DNA of 64,000 bases, taken from Galeopsis tetrahit (Eukaryota > Streptophyta > Magnoliopsida > Lamiales > Lamiaceae). A model generated the notes under the pieces. The model had not been told where the DNA came from. It saw nothing but the letters and a program-made list of their open reading frames with translations, and ran no database searches. Positions 11,322-23,413 of this stretch are shown here, one piece after another (within the stretch, counting starts at the first letter, position 1; each line of letters opens with the position of its first letter). Where the stretch lies: contig OY776125.1 in assembly GCA_963675135.1 (NCBI GenBank), positions 28,292,790 to 28,356,789 on the forward strand, in the 5' to 3' direction. The translations under genes were made by a program, and so were the position numbers.

Positions 11322-11625
11322 TCAATTTCAATTTTAGTAACTTATGAAACATTCAAACTCAATTTAGGTTTATGGTTTCAATTTAGAGCAAATACTAAAC
11401 ATAAACCTTAAATCTAATTTGAGTTTGAATATTACATAAGTTACTAAAACATAAAATTGAAATTAAACTTAAATATTACATAAGTTTCTAAACTTAAATG
11501 ATATATATAGTACTAAATATAAACCTTAAACCTAAATTGAGTTAGAATATTACACAAGTTAATTAGTACTAAACTTAAATAATTTATATAGTATTAAACA
11601 TAAACCTTAAACCTAAATTGAGTTG

Positions 11626-13257
11626 TGTTGGGATATGAATCCTTGAAACAATGTTCTAGTTGATGAAAGTATGTTTTGATGGCCAAAAGCAACTTAAAGT
11701 TAGTGATATATGTGGTTCTAAGTCATCTTAACTAAGTCATTTGATGAGAAACTTAAATTGAGATTACTGATCTTAATGCTAACTGAAATAAGTTTACTGA
11801 TCTTATTTAGTAATATTAAGAATGAGATTACTGATCTTAACTAAGTCATTTAAAATAAGATTACTGATCTGAGTATGGAAACTGAGAATAATTTTTAGTG
11901 ATCTTATGTATTTACTGATCTTATATACTTACTGATCTTATGTGCTTACTGATTCTATGTGTAAGTTACTGATCTTATGTATTTACTGTTCTTAAATACT
12001 TACTGGTCTTATGTGAGTTACTGATCTTATTGTTTACTGATCTGATATATGAACTGTTAGGAACTAAGCTGATGTTTTGTATTGTATAGACAGCTTATAG
12101 TGTAGGACTTAGATATACTCATCTGTATATAGTTCAGTTGATGTATAGATAGGTTTTATATTTGTAAAGTTGTATTTTATTGTATTCAGCATTGTAAAGT
12201 TCAGAACAGTAAGTTTAGAACTAGATTAGAAGAAGATCAGAAGACTAATGAAGACTCAGAGGACTACTTCAGAATAAGAAGACTTCAAGAAGAGTTGAAG
12301 ATAAGCTTAGAAGAAATCTGGAGAAATTTTGAAAAGTTTTAAGTTACTGTGCTGACTGACTCAGCAGAGTAATAATCAGAAGAGTAAAAATCAGAATAGT
12401 GAGTTACTGTGCTGATTTGGTGAAATTGAAGAATAAGTTTGGAAAACTTATTTAAAGTGTAATTGAAGATTTATTGAAGAAATGCTGACTTGGAAGTTGA
12501 AGGAAGTTACAAAGTCGGTTACAAGAAGAAGTTACAACAAAAACAGTTTTAGAGTTAGTTGAGAGTTAGTTCACAAACTGCTAACTGTCATACTAAATTC
12601 TATAAATACTGTGTAATCTCCTACTGCTGAAGACTACTGAACAACTACTGATCTTAAAGCGTTTACAAGCAATCTAAGTCTACAGAGCACAAGAAGAACT
12701 CGCAGAGTTGAAGGAGATTAAAGAAGAAGAAGCCACAGATTTGAAGAGAAGATTCAAAGGCTAACACAGAGAAGTTTTACTTTTCAAGTTTAAGTTTGTA
12801 TGTTGTAAAATAAGTGTGCTAGTTACTTGGAAAATTACTAGTAGATCGAAGATATACCTGGAGGTATAATCGATAAGATCAAAGTCTTAATCTTGGGACT
12901 TTAAGCCACAAGAAACTCGAAGAAGAGTAATAAAACATCACAACTGGAGTTGTGAGAGTGGATGTAGACATTTGTCGAACCACTATAAAATTCTGTGTTC
13001 TTTACATTTACTGTTTGATATTTGTTTGAATTGTTTAACTAAGAACATTAAGAATTAACAAAGATAAAGATCTAGATAAAAGTTGAGTATAAATCTAAAA
13101 CTGAAAGTACTGATCTGACTCAGTAAGAACAGTACTATTCAGAACACTATTCCGCATTATAAACTCTGATATTTTGAAAGATTTTTGAAAGTCTATTCAC
13201 CCCTCCCCTCTAGACTTTCTTAGCTTACTCAATCTTAACTCAACTTTGGGACCAACA
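11626..13257 (+). mobile_element. Ty1/copia solo LTR, 1632 bp, 5-bp TSD
   Basis: The sequence begins TGTTGG and ends CCAACA and is flanked by a perfect 5-bp duplication AGTTG (11621-11625 and 13258-13262). Near its end it has 'tctattcacccctcccctct', the usual 3' end of plant copia LTRs. TATAAATA at 12601-12608 is the likely U3 TATA box. No internal domain, primer-binding site or second LTR is present, so it is a solo LTR left by recombination between two LTRs. It interrupts the AT-rich repeat block. Confidence 0.88.
11755..12060 (+). promoter_or_regulatory. TTACTGATCTTA motif array in LTR U3
   Basis: About thirteen copies of TTACTGATCTTA, at least seven exact, recur with short spacing in the U3 half of the solo LTR, about 550-850 bp before its TATA box. 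The spacing is near 18-20 bp in the densest part (about 11910-12040). These look like amplified cis elements; the binding factor is unknown. Confidence 0.6.
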
Positions 13258-15017
13258 AGTTGGAAAATTCAAAAAAGGTCGCCCATCGTTCAAATATTTA
13301 CCATTTATGTTCAAATATTCGTCCTATGTAATATATATTCAAACTCAATTTAAATTTATGTTTTAGTAACTTATGTAATATTCAATTTAAAAGTTTTAGT
13401 AACTTATGTAATATTCAAACTCAATCTAAATATGTTACCATTTTTTCTCTACACTATGTTTAGTACCATATAAACCTTGAACCAAAATTGAGTCGTCATT
13501 TACATAAGTTACTAAAATTTAAATTGTATCATTCATTAATAAAAATTTAAATATATAAATTGAATATCATATAAAGTACTAAAGTTTAAATTGAAAATTT
13601 AAATATTGCTTAAGTTACTAAACTTAATTTTAAATTGAATCAAACATTCATTAAATTTAAATATATAAGACTTAATAGACGAGTATGAGATGAATATTAC
13701 ATAAGTTACTAAACATAAACCTTAAATTTAAATTGAGTTTGAATATTACATAAGTTACTGAAATATAAATTGAAATTAAATTTAAATATTACATAAGTTA
13801 ATAAACCTTAAATCTAAATTGAATGTTACATAAATTACTAGAACATTGATTGGAATTGGGTTTGAATCTTTCATATTATTTTCAAATTCAATTTAGGGTT
13901 TAGAGTTTAGTAACTTATGTAAACTCTAAATTTAATTGAGTTTGAATATTACATTTTCTAAACAATGTGTAAGAAGTATCACGTAAGATACTCATGAGAA
14001 AAATTCAAAAAAGGACACCATTTGTTCATATATTTACCCTTTGTGTTCAAATATTCGTCCTACTTAATATTCAAATTGAATTTAAATTTATGTTTTAGTA
14101 ACTTATGTAATATTAAATTTAAAAGTTTTAGTAACTTATGTAATATTCAAATTCAATCTAAATATGTTACCATTTTTTCTCTACACTATGTTTAGTACCA
14201 TATAAACTTTGAACTTAAATTGAGTCGTTATTTACATAAGTTACTAAAACTTAAATTGAATGTTACATAAATTACTAGAACATTGATTGGAATTGAGTTT
14301 GAATCTTCCATATTTTCAAATTCAATTTAGGGTTTAGAGTTTAGTAACTTATGTAAACTCTAAATTGAATTGAGTTTGAATATTACATTTTTTAAATAAT
14401 GTGTAAGAAAAAATGTAATGAGGGGTATCATGTAACATACTAAACCCTAAACTCTAAATCGAAAATTTGAATATTACATGAGGTACAAAATTTAAATTTA
14501 AATTGAAATTAAATTGAATTATTCATTAATTAAATTTAACTACATTTAAATATATAAATTGAATATCCCATAACATATATACTAAATTTAATAAGGTACA
14601 AAATCCTAAATCCTAAATTAAATTTGAATATGCCATAAGATACTAAACTTAAATTGTATCATTCATTCATCAAATTTGAATATATAAATTGAATATCATA
14701 TAAAGTACTAAAGTTTAAATCGAAAATTTAAATATTGGATAAGGTATAAACCCTAAACCTAATTTTAAATTGAAATTGAATAAAAAATTTATTAAATTTA
14801 AATACATAAAACTTAGTAGATGGGTATGAAATGAATATTACATAAATTACTAAACTTAAATAGTATATATATATATATATATAGTACTAAACATAAACTT
14901 TAAACCTAGAGTTTGAATATTACATAAGTTACTAAAACATAAATTAAAATTAAATTTAAATATTACATAAATTACTATTCAATAAATGATATATATAATA
15001 CTAAATGTAAATTTAAA

Positions 15018-15062
15018 TGACAAAGTGGGATAGGTCAAGTGGTTAGAGTACCACTCACTAGA
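15018..15062 (+). mobile_element. SINE fragment (tRNA-derived head)
   Basis: The sequence GACAAAGTGGGATAGGTCAA followed by GTGGTTAGAG, with the A-box of a tRNA-type pol III promoter, closely matches the head of the complete SINE at 60901-61015. The B-box and tail are missing. Confidence 0.6.
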
Positions 15063-15079
15063 GCCAGATTAATTAATTG

Positions 15080-15250
15080 TTGGGCCCATATATTAAAACC
15101 TTTAGTTATTGCTGGTTGGGCCCATATATTAAAACCTTTAGTTATTGCTGGTGCAAATATTAAAAAGAATTAGAAAAGCCCGAGCGTGCACGATTTTTTC
15201 GGTCCAAATATTAAAAAGAATTAGAAAATCCCGTGCACGATTTTTCCGGG
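15080..15250. repeat. Two short tandem duplications
   Basis: A 36-bp unit beginning 'ttgggcccatatatt' is repeated back to back at 15080 and 15116. It is followed by two copies of 'aaatattaaaaagaattaga' with 'gcacgattttt' (about 15155 and 15207). Confidence 0.8.
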
Positions 15251-15894
15251 CCGATTTCTCAAAGAATATTATTTTGACTCAAACAAAGTTTTCTTCATCC
15301 ATTCTTCACAACTATTTCTTTTTCTTTGGTATGATTTTAGAAGCATTCCTCTCCCTTCTACCTCATTCATTCATCTTGCAGGTGAAAGGTATGTTTTTGG
15401 GAAGACAAAAAGGAAAAAGGGACTTTTTTAATTATAAAATATAAACTCACTCTCAGGGGTATTATGGTCTTATTTGGGCGGATTTGGGATTTTGAAACTC
15501 TGATTCAGGATTTCAAAATCCCACCCTATAAATACCTATAAACTCTATAAAAGTCAACTCTATAAATACCTACAAATCCTATATAAATACCTATAAAACC
15601 TATAATCCTATTCTATAAAGTTAAAACCTACCCTACATAAATCCCCTATTTTTTTTTTTTATCATTTTATTTTGCTAAATTATAAATTATGTCATCCATC
15701 ACCATTATTTGTTTGTGTTAGTAAATTTAAAAAAAAATCATGGAACTTGTCCATTTTATACCATTGAATTTTCTAATCTATTATACATCAAATCTTTCTA
15801 AAATATTTTATGAAAATTTTTACAAGTAAATTTTCTAACCTATTATACATCAAATCTTTCTAAAACATTTTATGAAATAACGTCAACAATTAAG
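15251..15894. other. AT-rich DNA with CTATAAATAC micro-repeats
   Basis: Several copies of 'ctataaatacctataaa' occur at 15526-15600. An open frame over the preceding repeats (15145-15444) has no recognisable domain. Confidence 0.5.
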
Positions 15895-16150
15895 AATATG
15901 GTGGTGGTGCAGATAAAAGATTTGATTTTCTTTGGAAATGTTTTCTGGTTTTTACTAACGAGAGGGAGATGTTTTCTGGTTTTTACTAACGAGTTAAGTG
16001 GGAAATTAGATATTAAAAAATTAAAATATATTTTAATGGATAATATTTATTTTAAATTATATTGATGTGGTGTGACACCTAAAGAAATCTGGTTCCATAA
16101 AAAAACGTGGTTCTATATCACTGCTATATATATATATATATATATATATG
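15895..16150 (+). repeat. Dispersed repeat R1, copy 2, with (AT)n end
   Basis: Inverse-orientation copy of 7447-7690. The unit 'gttttctggtttttactaac' is duplicated here (about 15940 and 15973), which copy 1 lacks. An (AT)n microsatellite lies at 16122-16150. Confidence 0.7.
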
Positions 16151-17314
16151 TGCGCACATATATAATTCTTCAATTAATGTACTTATAAAAACTGTACTAA
16201 ATTTTATATTTTTAATTAACATTTTCATATATTTAATCTTAAATTAACTACAAGAATTTTGTCCCTTTAATTAATAATACTATTTAAAATTTTATAAACT
16301 TAAATAAAGAATAATATCTTATTTTAATTTTATTTAATTACTAGATTCTTTAACTATTCCACGTATTACACCAAAATTCAATATACTACTCCTATTATAC
16401 CTCAAAATTAACAATAACATAATTATAAAACATATTAAATATCATAGAAATAAAAAAATCATGCAAGTATTGAAATAGGTTTTTCGATTACCAACCTTTA
16501 TGATGATTCTTTTTTATCTCTTACAACCAAATTGTCACGTCGAACAAGTCCAACAACTGAAAATATTTTAGCACATTAGAATATATTAAACAAACAAAAT
16601 TTATTAACAAATATGTAAATAATAATATTTAAAGAGAATTACCAAATAAATTTATTAGAAGCTTGTGAAAATAAGAAAAAGAAGAAACATATATTAAAAT
16701 GAGGAGGATTTTCAGTGGACAAATTTTCAGGTTTTGGAGAACTAAAAATCAGAGTTACAAGTGCAAAAAAAAAATTTAGTTTGGAGAAGGAAAAAAAATT
16801 TGGAAGAAGAAGATTTTTTTTTTTTTCAACAACACACCTTTTTTTTTTTCTCTCTAAAATGGCAGAAGATGAAGAATTTTTTTTAAAGTTTAGTTTGATT
16901 GAGAAAGAAAGTTTAGGAAAATATGAAAGTGGAGTAGAATTTATGGGGAAGAATGGGAAGGTGGGGGTACATTAATAACGATAGATGGGGGAGGTAGTGG
17001 GATAGAAAATTGGTCAAACATTGAAAAAGATGAGTTGTGATATCAGTATGATAGAGGCGCTACTGTTGGACTTGACTCTGTTAAAATTTTTTTTTTTTAA
17101 AATTTTTTCGAACAAAACGTAAGCACGCCCGACACACTTGTCTGGGATGTCCCATCGCCGGACAGAGGCGCTATGCTGGACTTGACTCTCTTTAAATATA
17201 TTTTTTATTTTTCATTAATATAATAAATAATTTTAAAAAAGTGTTAGAAGCGCGACTGTGGAACCCGACTTTAAGACAGGTGCGACAAAACTATGACTAT
17301 TCTTAAAAACTCCT
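16151..17314. other. AT-rich DNA with a small Lys/Phe-rich frame
   Basis: An 86-codon frame at 16715-16975 is largely A- and T-runs and has no recognised domain. At 17050-17290 the phrase 'gaggcgctat(g)ctg' with 'gacttgactct' recurs, like subterminal repeats of a transposon, but no ends could be defined. Confidence 0.4.
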
Positions 17315-17501
17315 CCATTTTTGTTACATTTGCAATAAACATTTTAAAAAATGTAATATACAAAAAAAAATTCCCAAGAAGATAGTTCTATATTCCTTTC
17401 TTGTTTTCCATTTTTGTTACATTTGCAATAAACATTTTAAAAAATGTAATATACAAAAAAAAATTCCCAAGAAGATAGTTCTATATTCCTTTCTTGTTTT
17501 T
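17315..17501. repeat. 93-bp perfect tandem duplication
   Basis: A unit starting 'ccatttttgttacatttgc' is present twice, at 17315 and 17408, with no difference I can see. It contains no gene. The identity suggests a recent duplication, or an assembly artefact. Confidence 0.85.
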
Positions 17502-17854
17502 TGTTTTGTCTCAAAATATAGGCTTCCGATATTAACACCCACATTTTTTATAAATGAATCCACAACTAAATACACACTTCACTAAATTTAAAAAAATAAT
17601 ACAAACACCTTCTTAAATTATCAAATATACCCTCATAAATAAATAAAATATGAATTATAACATACACTCAATTGTGAATTACTAAACCCTACGTACCAAT
17701 TGTGAAAATAAAATGACACTGATCGAAATTTGTGAAAAAAAAAGCATTGCACTTATCAAAATAGCGCATCACAACTAGAGATGTTTATTCTGGTCGGGTT
17801 AACCAGATTCGTCCGTTTAATCCTGAAAAATACTGGATTAGGGTTTATAAATTG

Positions 17855-18103
17855 GTAAAGTCTAGTATGCACTCGAGTGCATGCTGTGCACTCTAGTTCA
17901 TGTACACTTTTCAATTTACTGACTTACACTTTTTGGTAAATAGTGGTGTTGCACTTTTCAATTATTACTAAAAATATTATTATACAGTTTAATAATTGAA
18001 AAGTGCAACACCATTTATCAAAAAGTGTAAGTCAGTAAATTGAAAAGTGCAACATGGACTAGGGTGCACAACATGCACTCGAGTTCATAGTAGACCAACC
18101 CTT
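17855..18103. mobile_element. Foldback MITE nested in the hAT element
   Basis: Two arms of about 105 bp are near-perfect inverted repeats (left 'gcactcgagtgcatg', 'gtgttgcacttttcaattat'; right the complement) around a loop of about 20 bp. The flanks TTATAAAT and TTATGAAT could be an 8-bp TSD with one change. A transcript would form a long hairpin. No coding potential. Confidence 0.75.
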
Positions 18104-18590
18104 ATGAATTATAGGCCCGTTTAAATTCGGCCTTTTTTTACCCGGACCGGTTAACCCGTGGACTAAACCGGGTCATCCCACAGGTCTACTGGGCCAATCT
18201 GCTAGCCCGAGTTGTTACCTTTTTTTTTTTTAATAAATAACCTGAGAACAAATTTTAGGTCATTTGACCCATAGTCATAACTATAAGCATTAATTAAGTT
18301 GTTCATTACCATCTATTAGTCATTATTACTTTTTTCACAAAAACTTATACTCCATATGCAATATTGATCAATTAAGTCAATTGGGCTGAAAATATTGACT
18401 TATTAAGTCAATAGACTGAAAATATATATTATTGGGCCACCATTAATTCATTTGGGTTAATTAATCTTAATTTATTTGTCAACTGACCCGTTTGTGTTTT
18501 AATTTTGACCGAAATTTTTAACCCTTTTATTTTACCCATTTATGAGATTTTTTTATCTTTTATTTTATTGCCGAACGTGGGATATTAAAT

Positions 18591-19107
18591 GTAGTAATTC
18601 AAATTGTAATATGTATTAACACACATTATTTTATATAGTAATAACACAAACTATTTTATATAATAATACAAATTCTATTATTTAGTAACACGTTTTTTCT
18701 AGTGTTTTTGTTGATGTAATAACTCACATTATAATATGTAGTAGCATATATTATCGCATGTAGTAAACAAAATAAACATGTTGTAATACAAATTATTTGA
18801 TTGCAGGATGATGCAAAAAATATTAGAACATTTGATAAAGTTACATATAGTGACAAACGTCTATTCAATGTAGTAATTCAAACTGTAGTATCTAGTAACA
18901 TATAATTTTTTATGTAGTTAAACACATTATTACATGTAGTAATAACACAATTATATATAGTAATACTGATTCTTTTATTTAGTAAAATATTTTTTTTCCT
19001 AGTATTTTTATTGATTAAGTAACTCACATTATAATATATAGTAACATATATTATTGCATGTTCCGTTAAAAAAAATATTTATTGCATGTAGTAATACAAA
19101 ATAACCT
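18591..19107. repeat. Diverged direct duplication, period about 279 bp
   Basis: Two copies starting 'gtagtaattcaaa' (18591 and 18870) share many phrases: 'aactcacattataatat', 'tttatttagtaa', 'attgcatgtagtaa'. Both lie inside the non-autonomous hAT and are rich in 'gtagta'. Confidence 0.65.
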
Positions 19108-19734
19108 TGATCCATAATAATTATTAAAGAATATTTAAAGATTAAGGCCATCATGTACAATTTCTGTTAGTGGGTGCATTTATAAAAAAATGTGGGTGTG
19201 AATTGAGTTGTCAATGAGCGTATTTATAAAAAACGTGGGTGTAAATGGCTGAAATGCATATGTGCAATATTTCACAAAAGATCACCCATACTTTTTTTTT
19301 ATTATTAGATTATGACATTTGTTTTGTTCTATTTGGTCATATTAAGGAATAAGGACCAATGAGAATTAAAATTGTGTTTAAATCATACTTTCGTTTTCTT
19401 ATTTACCGATCATTAACTAATTATGTAATTTTCTATTTTATTGGCTTATTGGACGTGTCAATTGAGACCTTTAATTTTAAAAGAAAAAAAAATTGTTGTA
19501 GCCCGATAGTGACCTATTAGCCCGTGGCCCGCTAGGGTTAGGGTTAGGTCTCAACAAGTGTAGATCCGTTAATTATGAATCGATTAAGGTCCTAGCCCAT
19601 TTAACCCGTAGCCCTGTAGCGAGTGGCTGACCCTATAGAGTTAGGGTCAGCCCGATAGACATCTCTAATCACAACCGAAGGCGTACTATATATAGTCCTT
19701 TTCTTTTTCTTTAGAAAACAATCAAAATTTAATA

Positions 19735-19966
19735 AAAAATACGTTAAGAAAACTACAAAACTATTCACTTTTTGATACAAAATCCAACTTCTCCCCACAA
19801 TTTAATACAACCACTTTTAAATGTGAAATATTTGTTTGTAAATGTGAAATGTGAATGTGAAATATTTGGTATAAATGTGAAATGTTTGTTTGTAAATGTG
19901 AAATGTACTAGAAAGTGATTGTAGTACTATATTATAGTAATGTATTAGAAAGTGATTTCTCCTTAA
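19735..19966 (-). repeat. Dispersed repeat R2, intact copy
   Basis: Short units such as 'aaatgtgaaatgtttgtttg' repeat several times, flanked by 'cttctccccacaatttaata' on the left and 'tagaaagtgatt' on the right. Read in reverse it matches the two flanks of the copia element (21813-21895 and 32561-32705) joined together. It therefore represents the empty insertion site. Confidence 0.8.
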
Positions 19967-20539
19967 AAAAAAAGTTAACAAAATACACACATTTTTGTGA
20001 GAAAACTAATGTGTTCCCCATAACTTTTATTTCTCACCACTAAAATTAACTACTAAAATTAACTACCGTATATAAAAATGGTGAATTTTTCATAGGGTTA
20101 GTTTGTATAAGGTGAATTTTAATTTGTTAAAAAAATGGGTATATATTCCTACTTTAATAAGGGTAGTTTAGACATTTAAAATTATACACAAAATTAAGTG
20201 GATATATTTATAAGAAAGGTTAATGTCAATATCCAGGCCCCAAAATATAATCTCTTTTTCTTTTCAAGTGTATATAATATTTCAAATGTTCTTTATTTAA
20301 TGATTATTATTGTTTAATGTTCAATAATTAATGATATATATATATATATATGCATATATTTTTTTTTTGATTGGTATCAATAATTAATGATATAATTAGA
20401 TGTTTATAGGTAAAATTAAAAAAAAAAAAAAACATAATAGTATATAACATTTTATTGATTTGTGTAAAAAATAAAAAGAGACCATTATTTTAGAATTAAT
20501 GGATGAAGTATAATTTGAACCACATATTGAATTGAATAA
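19967..20539. other. AT-rich DNA without features
   Basis: Only A/T-runs and an (AT)n tract near 20336-20351 are visible. I see no gene. Confidence 0.5.
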
Positions 20540-21180
20540 TTTTTTAAAATTCGATTAAATTTCTCATTTCTGAAAATGACATCAGACCAACCATTTCTAC
20601 TATTTTACATAAAATTCTAGAAAGTTTGCAGGTTTTGCTGACAAATAATTTGTAAATAAGTAAATTCTAAATTGGCAGCTCCAGAAAACATGGATACTGC
20701 TATTGGGAGAAGGATAGTGAAATAACTTTCTTTCTAAAAGTTCAAACATGCAGACAGCTACTCCTATAAAATTAAATTATTTATATTAATTTTAATTTCT
20801 AACTATACTCTTCTTCAACCGCAGATCAAATTATTATCTCTACTGAAAAAGACATAACATGTGAATAATTTAATAAAGACATAATTGTTTTCAACAGAAT
20901 TTGAACTCAAAACATTTACGAACCTAAATTGATGCCAGAAAAAAAAAATCCAAACATATTATTTATTAGTCAGAATGCGTAGTGATTTATTTTGATTCCC
21001 TAAAATATAGTCAAGAACTTATTCTCTCTCTCTTTTTTTTAATCATATCAAATGTAATACGTACATGAGTATCAAATAAGATAAGGAATCTCGACTCCTC
21101 TCAACCTGCTCAAACCAATTTCAATAGTTATCTTTTCTTGTTAGACATTTCTGCTGAATACCTCGTACCATCTGTTCACT
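20540..21180 (+). repeat. Direct duplication D1, left copy
   Basis: This matches 35580-35890 in the same orientation. Shared phrases include 'gacatcagaccaac', 'tttgctgacaa', 'aaataagtaaa', 'ttggcagctcca', 'aagataa' with 'cgactcctc', and 'ttgctgaat'. This copy holds extra sequence in its middle. It is non-coding. The copies flank the copia element and the mariner-like element. Confidence 0.6.
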
Positions 21181-21445
21181 CTAATTGAGACTGAGAGCAC
21201 AATCTTTTAAAGATAGTTATTCAGATTGTGAATATACAATTATTTAACTCTTAATGAATTTTGATTTATTTATTTATTATAAATAAATTAGACATTTTAA
21301 ATGAAAATATTACAATTTTGTCATTTTTGAATATTCAAATTCTGAACCGTCAAACTACATACAAAACCTATCAATGAGATGAGTTAGGGAACAATTTTTA
21401 ATTGTTGGACTACTCTCGTCGGACATAAATTTTCTCTATTTTATA

Positions 21446-21702
21446 CTCCCTCCGTCCATGAAATGTAGTCTCATGAGAGTGGGACACGTGTTTTAAAAAA
21501 ATGGCAGATAAAGTAGATAAAGTAAGGGGTATTGTAGGGTCCATTAATTGTGAATAAAGTGATTGTTTGTAAATATAATTGATGACAATTTGAGTAATTA
21601 AGTGATGATTGAAGGGTGATAGTTTTCACAAAGGGTATGTGACTACATTTTGTGAACAAAAAATATAAGACAAATGGAACTACTTTTCGTGGACGAAGGG
21701 AG
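21446..21702. mobile_element. Stowaway MITE
   Basis: A 257-bp element with TIRs CTCCCTCCGTCCATGAAA and CTCCCTTCGTCCACGAAA (read inward) sits between TA dinucleotides (21444-21445 and 21703-21704). This is the classic Tc1/mariner-type Stowaway layout. No coding capacity; the open frame across it is incidental. Confidence 0.88.
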
Positions 21703-21895
21703 TATTTTCGGAAAGAGAGAAATACATTGAGTATGTCCACTACTTTTGTATTTTCACCCTTTTTTTTTTTTTTTTTGGCATATTGACGAATATCTGCTTT
21801 TGATGATTAATGAAAAGGGGAAATCACTTTCTAGTACATTTGAGTATTTTTACTACAATATAGTACAATCACTTTCTAGTACATTTCATATTTAC

Positions 21896-22770
21896 TAAAA
21901 GTGTGCTGGGTGTGTATTAATATGAAGTGTTTAAGTTTAAGTAGAATAATGTTGTACTAAATGTTGTGACAATTGGTACAACACTGACTCTAACAGAATA
22001 TCAGAAATTATGATTAACACAGCGGAAGACTTGAAACACTAAAAACAAAACGTGACACAATGGAAATAATTTTTCACATAGATTTTATAAATAAAAATCT
22101 ATGCTAGCCTTACGGCGAAAACCAATACTTATCTTCAAGTATAAATGTTGTGTGAAATGTTACAGCATTAACATTCACAACAGAAACTACAAACGAGGCA
22201 GGTTCCTTGTTCTAAAAACGAACTAAGTGTATAATGTATACACTGTCGAAATGCCTAGTCTATCTAAAGATTACACTCTCAATAGATAAGAAGACACACA
22301 GCCATACGGGCATGGGATACGAACGTATGATCTAAAAGGTAGTTCTACTGGCCACAATTCCTAACAGGGATATACGCTCGGTCTAGGAAGTTGATCGAAT
22401 AGAGTACACTGATTTGAGAAGCCTTCCATCGGTATTTATAGTAGTGGGGTGCTGATTCTAGAGGCTTCCACATTGAGGTCAAATTTTTTAGGAAACTCAA
22501 CTTCCACAACTTCCATGATCTTTCTAGATCCTTCTAGGCTGCTCCAGGTCGTTCCAAATGTATCTAGGCTGTTCTAGCATGTTCTCCAATGTTCTGGAAT
22601 CTTCCAGGTTCCAGATCCTTATAGAAGCTTCTAGATCCTGCCAGAAATGCGACAACATTTAGATCAACATTTAATGTAGCATTTCAGAAAAGACTTAGAA
22701 AAAATCTCGGAAGGTCAAATTAAGATGTTGTTGATAATGTTAAGGCATTTAAGGATTAACAACATCTACA
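21896..22770 (-). mobile_element. 3' LTR of the copia element
   Basis: Read on the - strand it starts TGTAGATGTTG (22770) right after the purine tract and ends CACTTTTA (21896; the final CA has become TA). TATAAATA at 22433-22440 is the U3 TATA box. Heat-shock-element clusters lie about 150-200 bp upstream of it. Confidence 0.93.
22592..22636. promoter_or_regulatory. Heat-shock-element cluster, 3' LTR
   Basis: TTCTGGAATCTTC (22592-22604) is a perfect three-unit HSE, TTCnnGAAnnTTC. AGAAGCTTCTAGAT (22623-22636) gives GAAnnTTCnnGA. A further TTCTAGATCCTTCTAG lies near 22520. All are upstream of the LTR TATA box in the transcriptional sense. Heat-shock factor binding is inferred. Confidence 0.6.
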
Positions 22771-22784
22771 ATCTCCCCCAATTT
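22771..22784 (-). other. Polypurine tract of the copia element
   Basis: On the - strand the run AATTGGGGGAGAT directly precedes the 3' LTR start TGTAGATG. It is the expected primer for plus-strand DNA synthesis. Confidence 0.85.
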
Positions 22785-23413
22785 GACCTTTCGACTACAA
22801 CACACCTGATGCACATATATTTCTATACATACTCAGTATTATGTACTTAGTTGAGGTTAACATCATTGCTAAGCACTAGTCAAGACAATACCTGTTGTAA
22901 CCGTTCGATCAAATCAAATGAAGATCAGGGATAATTTTACAATGATCCGTGCCATAAGATCAAGATAAATTTTATCCAAAATAGAACAAGTATAAACACT
23001 ACACTTATTCACAACATAAGTAACTATACTAAGATAATAAGTTGAACTGGAAGAAATTCACTTAGAATCTAAGTATGACACTAACAAAAATAAATCAGAG
23101 CAACAGACATAACATAACATAAACATAAACAAAAACTATACTATACACAACCTGCAATAGTAAACACATGATCATCTGCAAACAAATTAAGCAAGGCAGT
23201 AAACAAATATCAAGTGGAATCATTAAGCAAGTTGCAGTAGTAAGTACCCTATCATCTAGGAATAAAAAAACAATTGTATCAGAATTTCAGAATTCAAAAA
23301 CTTAAACATTAATACAAATGTAGAACTGAATAAATGGCTTATATTGCTGTGGTAACAGCTGCAGTATCATCTTCCTGCACCATAGCCATTGTGGAATTCA
23401 GATCTCCCCCTGT
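22785..23413 (-). other. 3' untranslated part of the copia element
   Basis: About 630 bp between the stop of the extra ORF and the polypurine tract, AT-rich, without a coding frame. Confidence 0.7.

Larger units (their letters stand above)
10130..15010. repeat. AT-rich degenerate repeat block
   Basis: Dozens of diverged copies of phrases such as 'aattgagtttgaatatta', 'cataagttactaaa', 'aaccttaaacctaaattga' and their complements (for example 'gtaacttatgtaatattcaa') fill this block. Both orientations are intermingled. A longer duplicated stretch compares 13255-13480 with 14000-14230. The block is interrupted by a LINE (10886-11321) and a copia solo LTR (11626-13257) and contains no genes. It reads like an old, scrambled satellite or a heavily decayed element. 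Confidence 0.75.
17776..19667. mobile_element. Non-autonomous hAT element, 8-bp TSD
   Basis: The inward-read ends TAGAGATGTTTATTCTGG and TAGAGATGTCTATCGGG form short TIRs. A perfect 8-bp duplication ATCACAAC (17768-17775 and 19668-19675) flanks the 1892-bp element. The ends contain the GGGTTAACC/GCCCGTGGCCCG wording common in plant hAT elements. There is no transposase. It hosts a foldback MITE (17855-18103) and a 279-bp internal duplication. Confidence 0.85.

Noticed and set aside
11621..13262. Complete short LTR retrotransposon
   Set aside because: No primer site, internal region or second LTR; TG...CA ends and a 5-bp TSD at both sides define a solo LTR.
19535..19550. Interstitial telomere repeat (GGGTTAGGGTTAGG)
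   Set aside because: Only two to three units, not the plant TTTAGGG type, and inside GCCC-rich hAT subterminal sequence.
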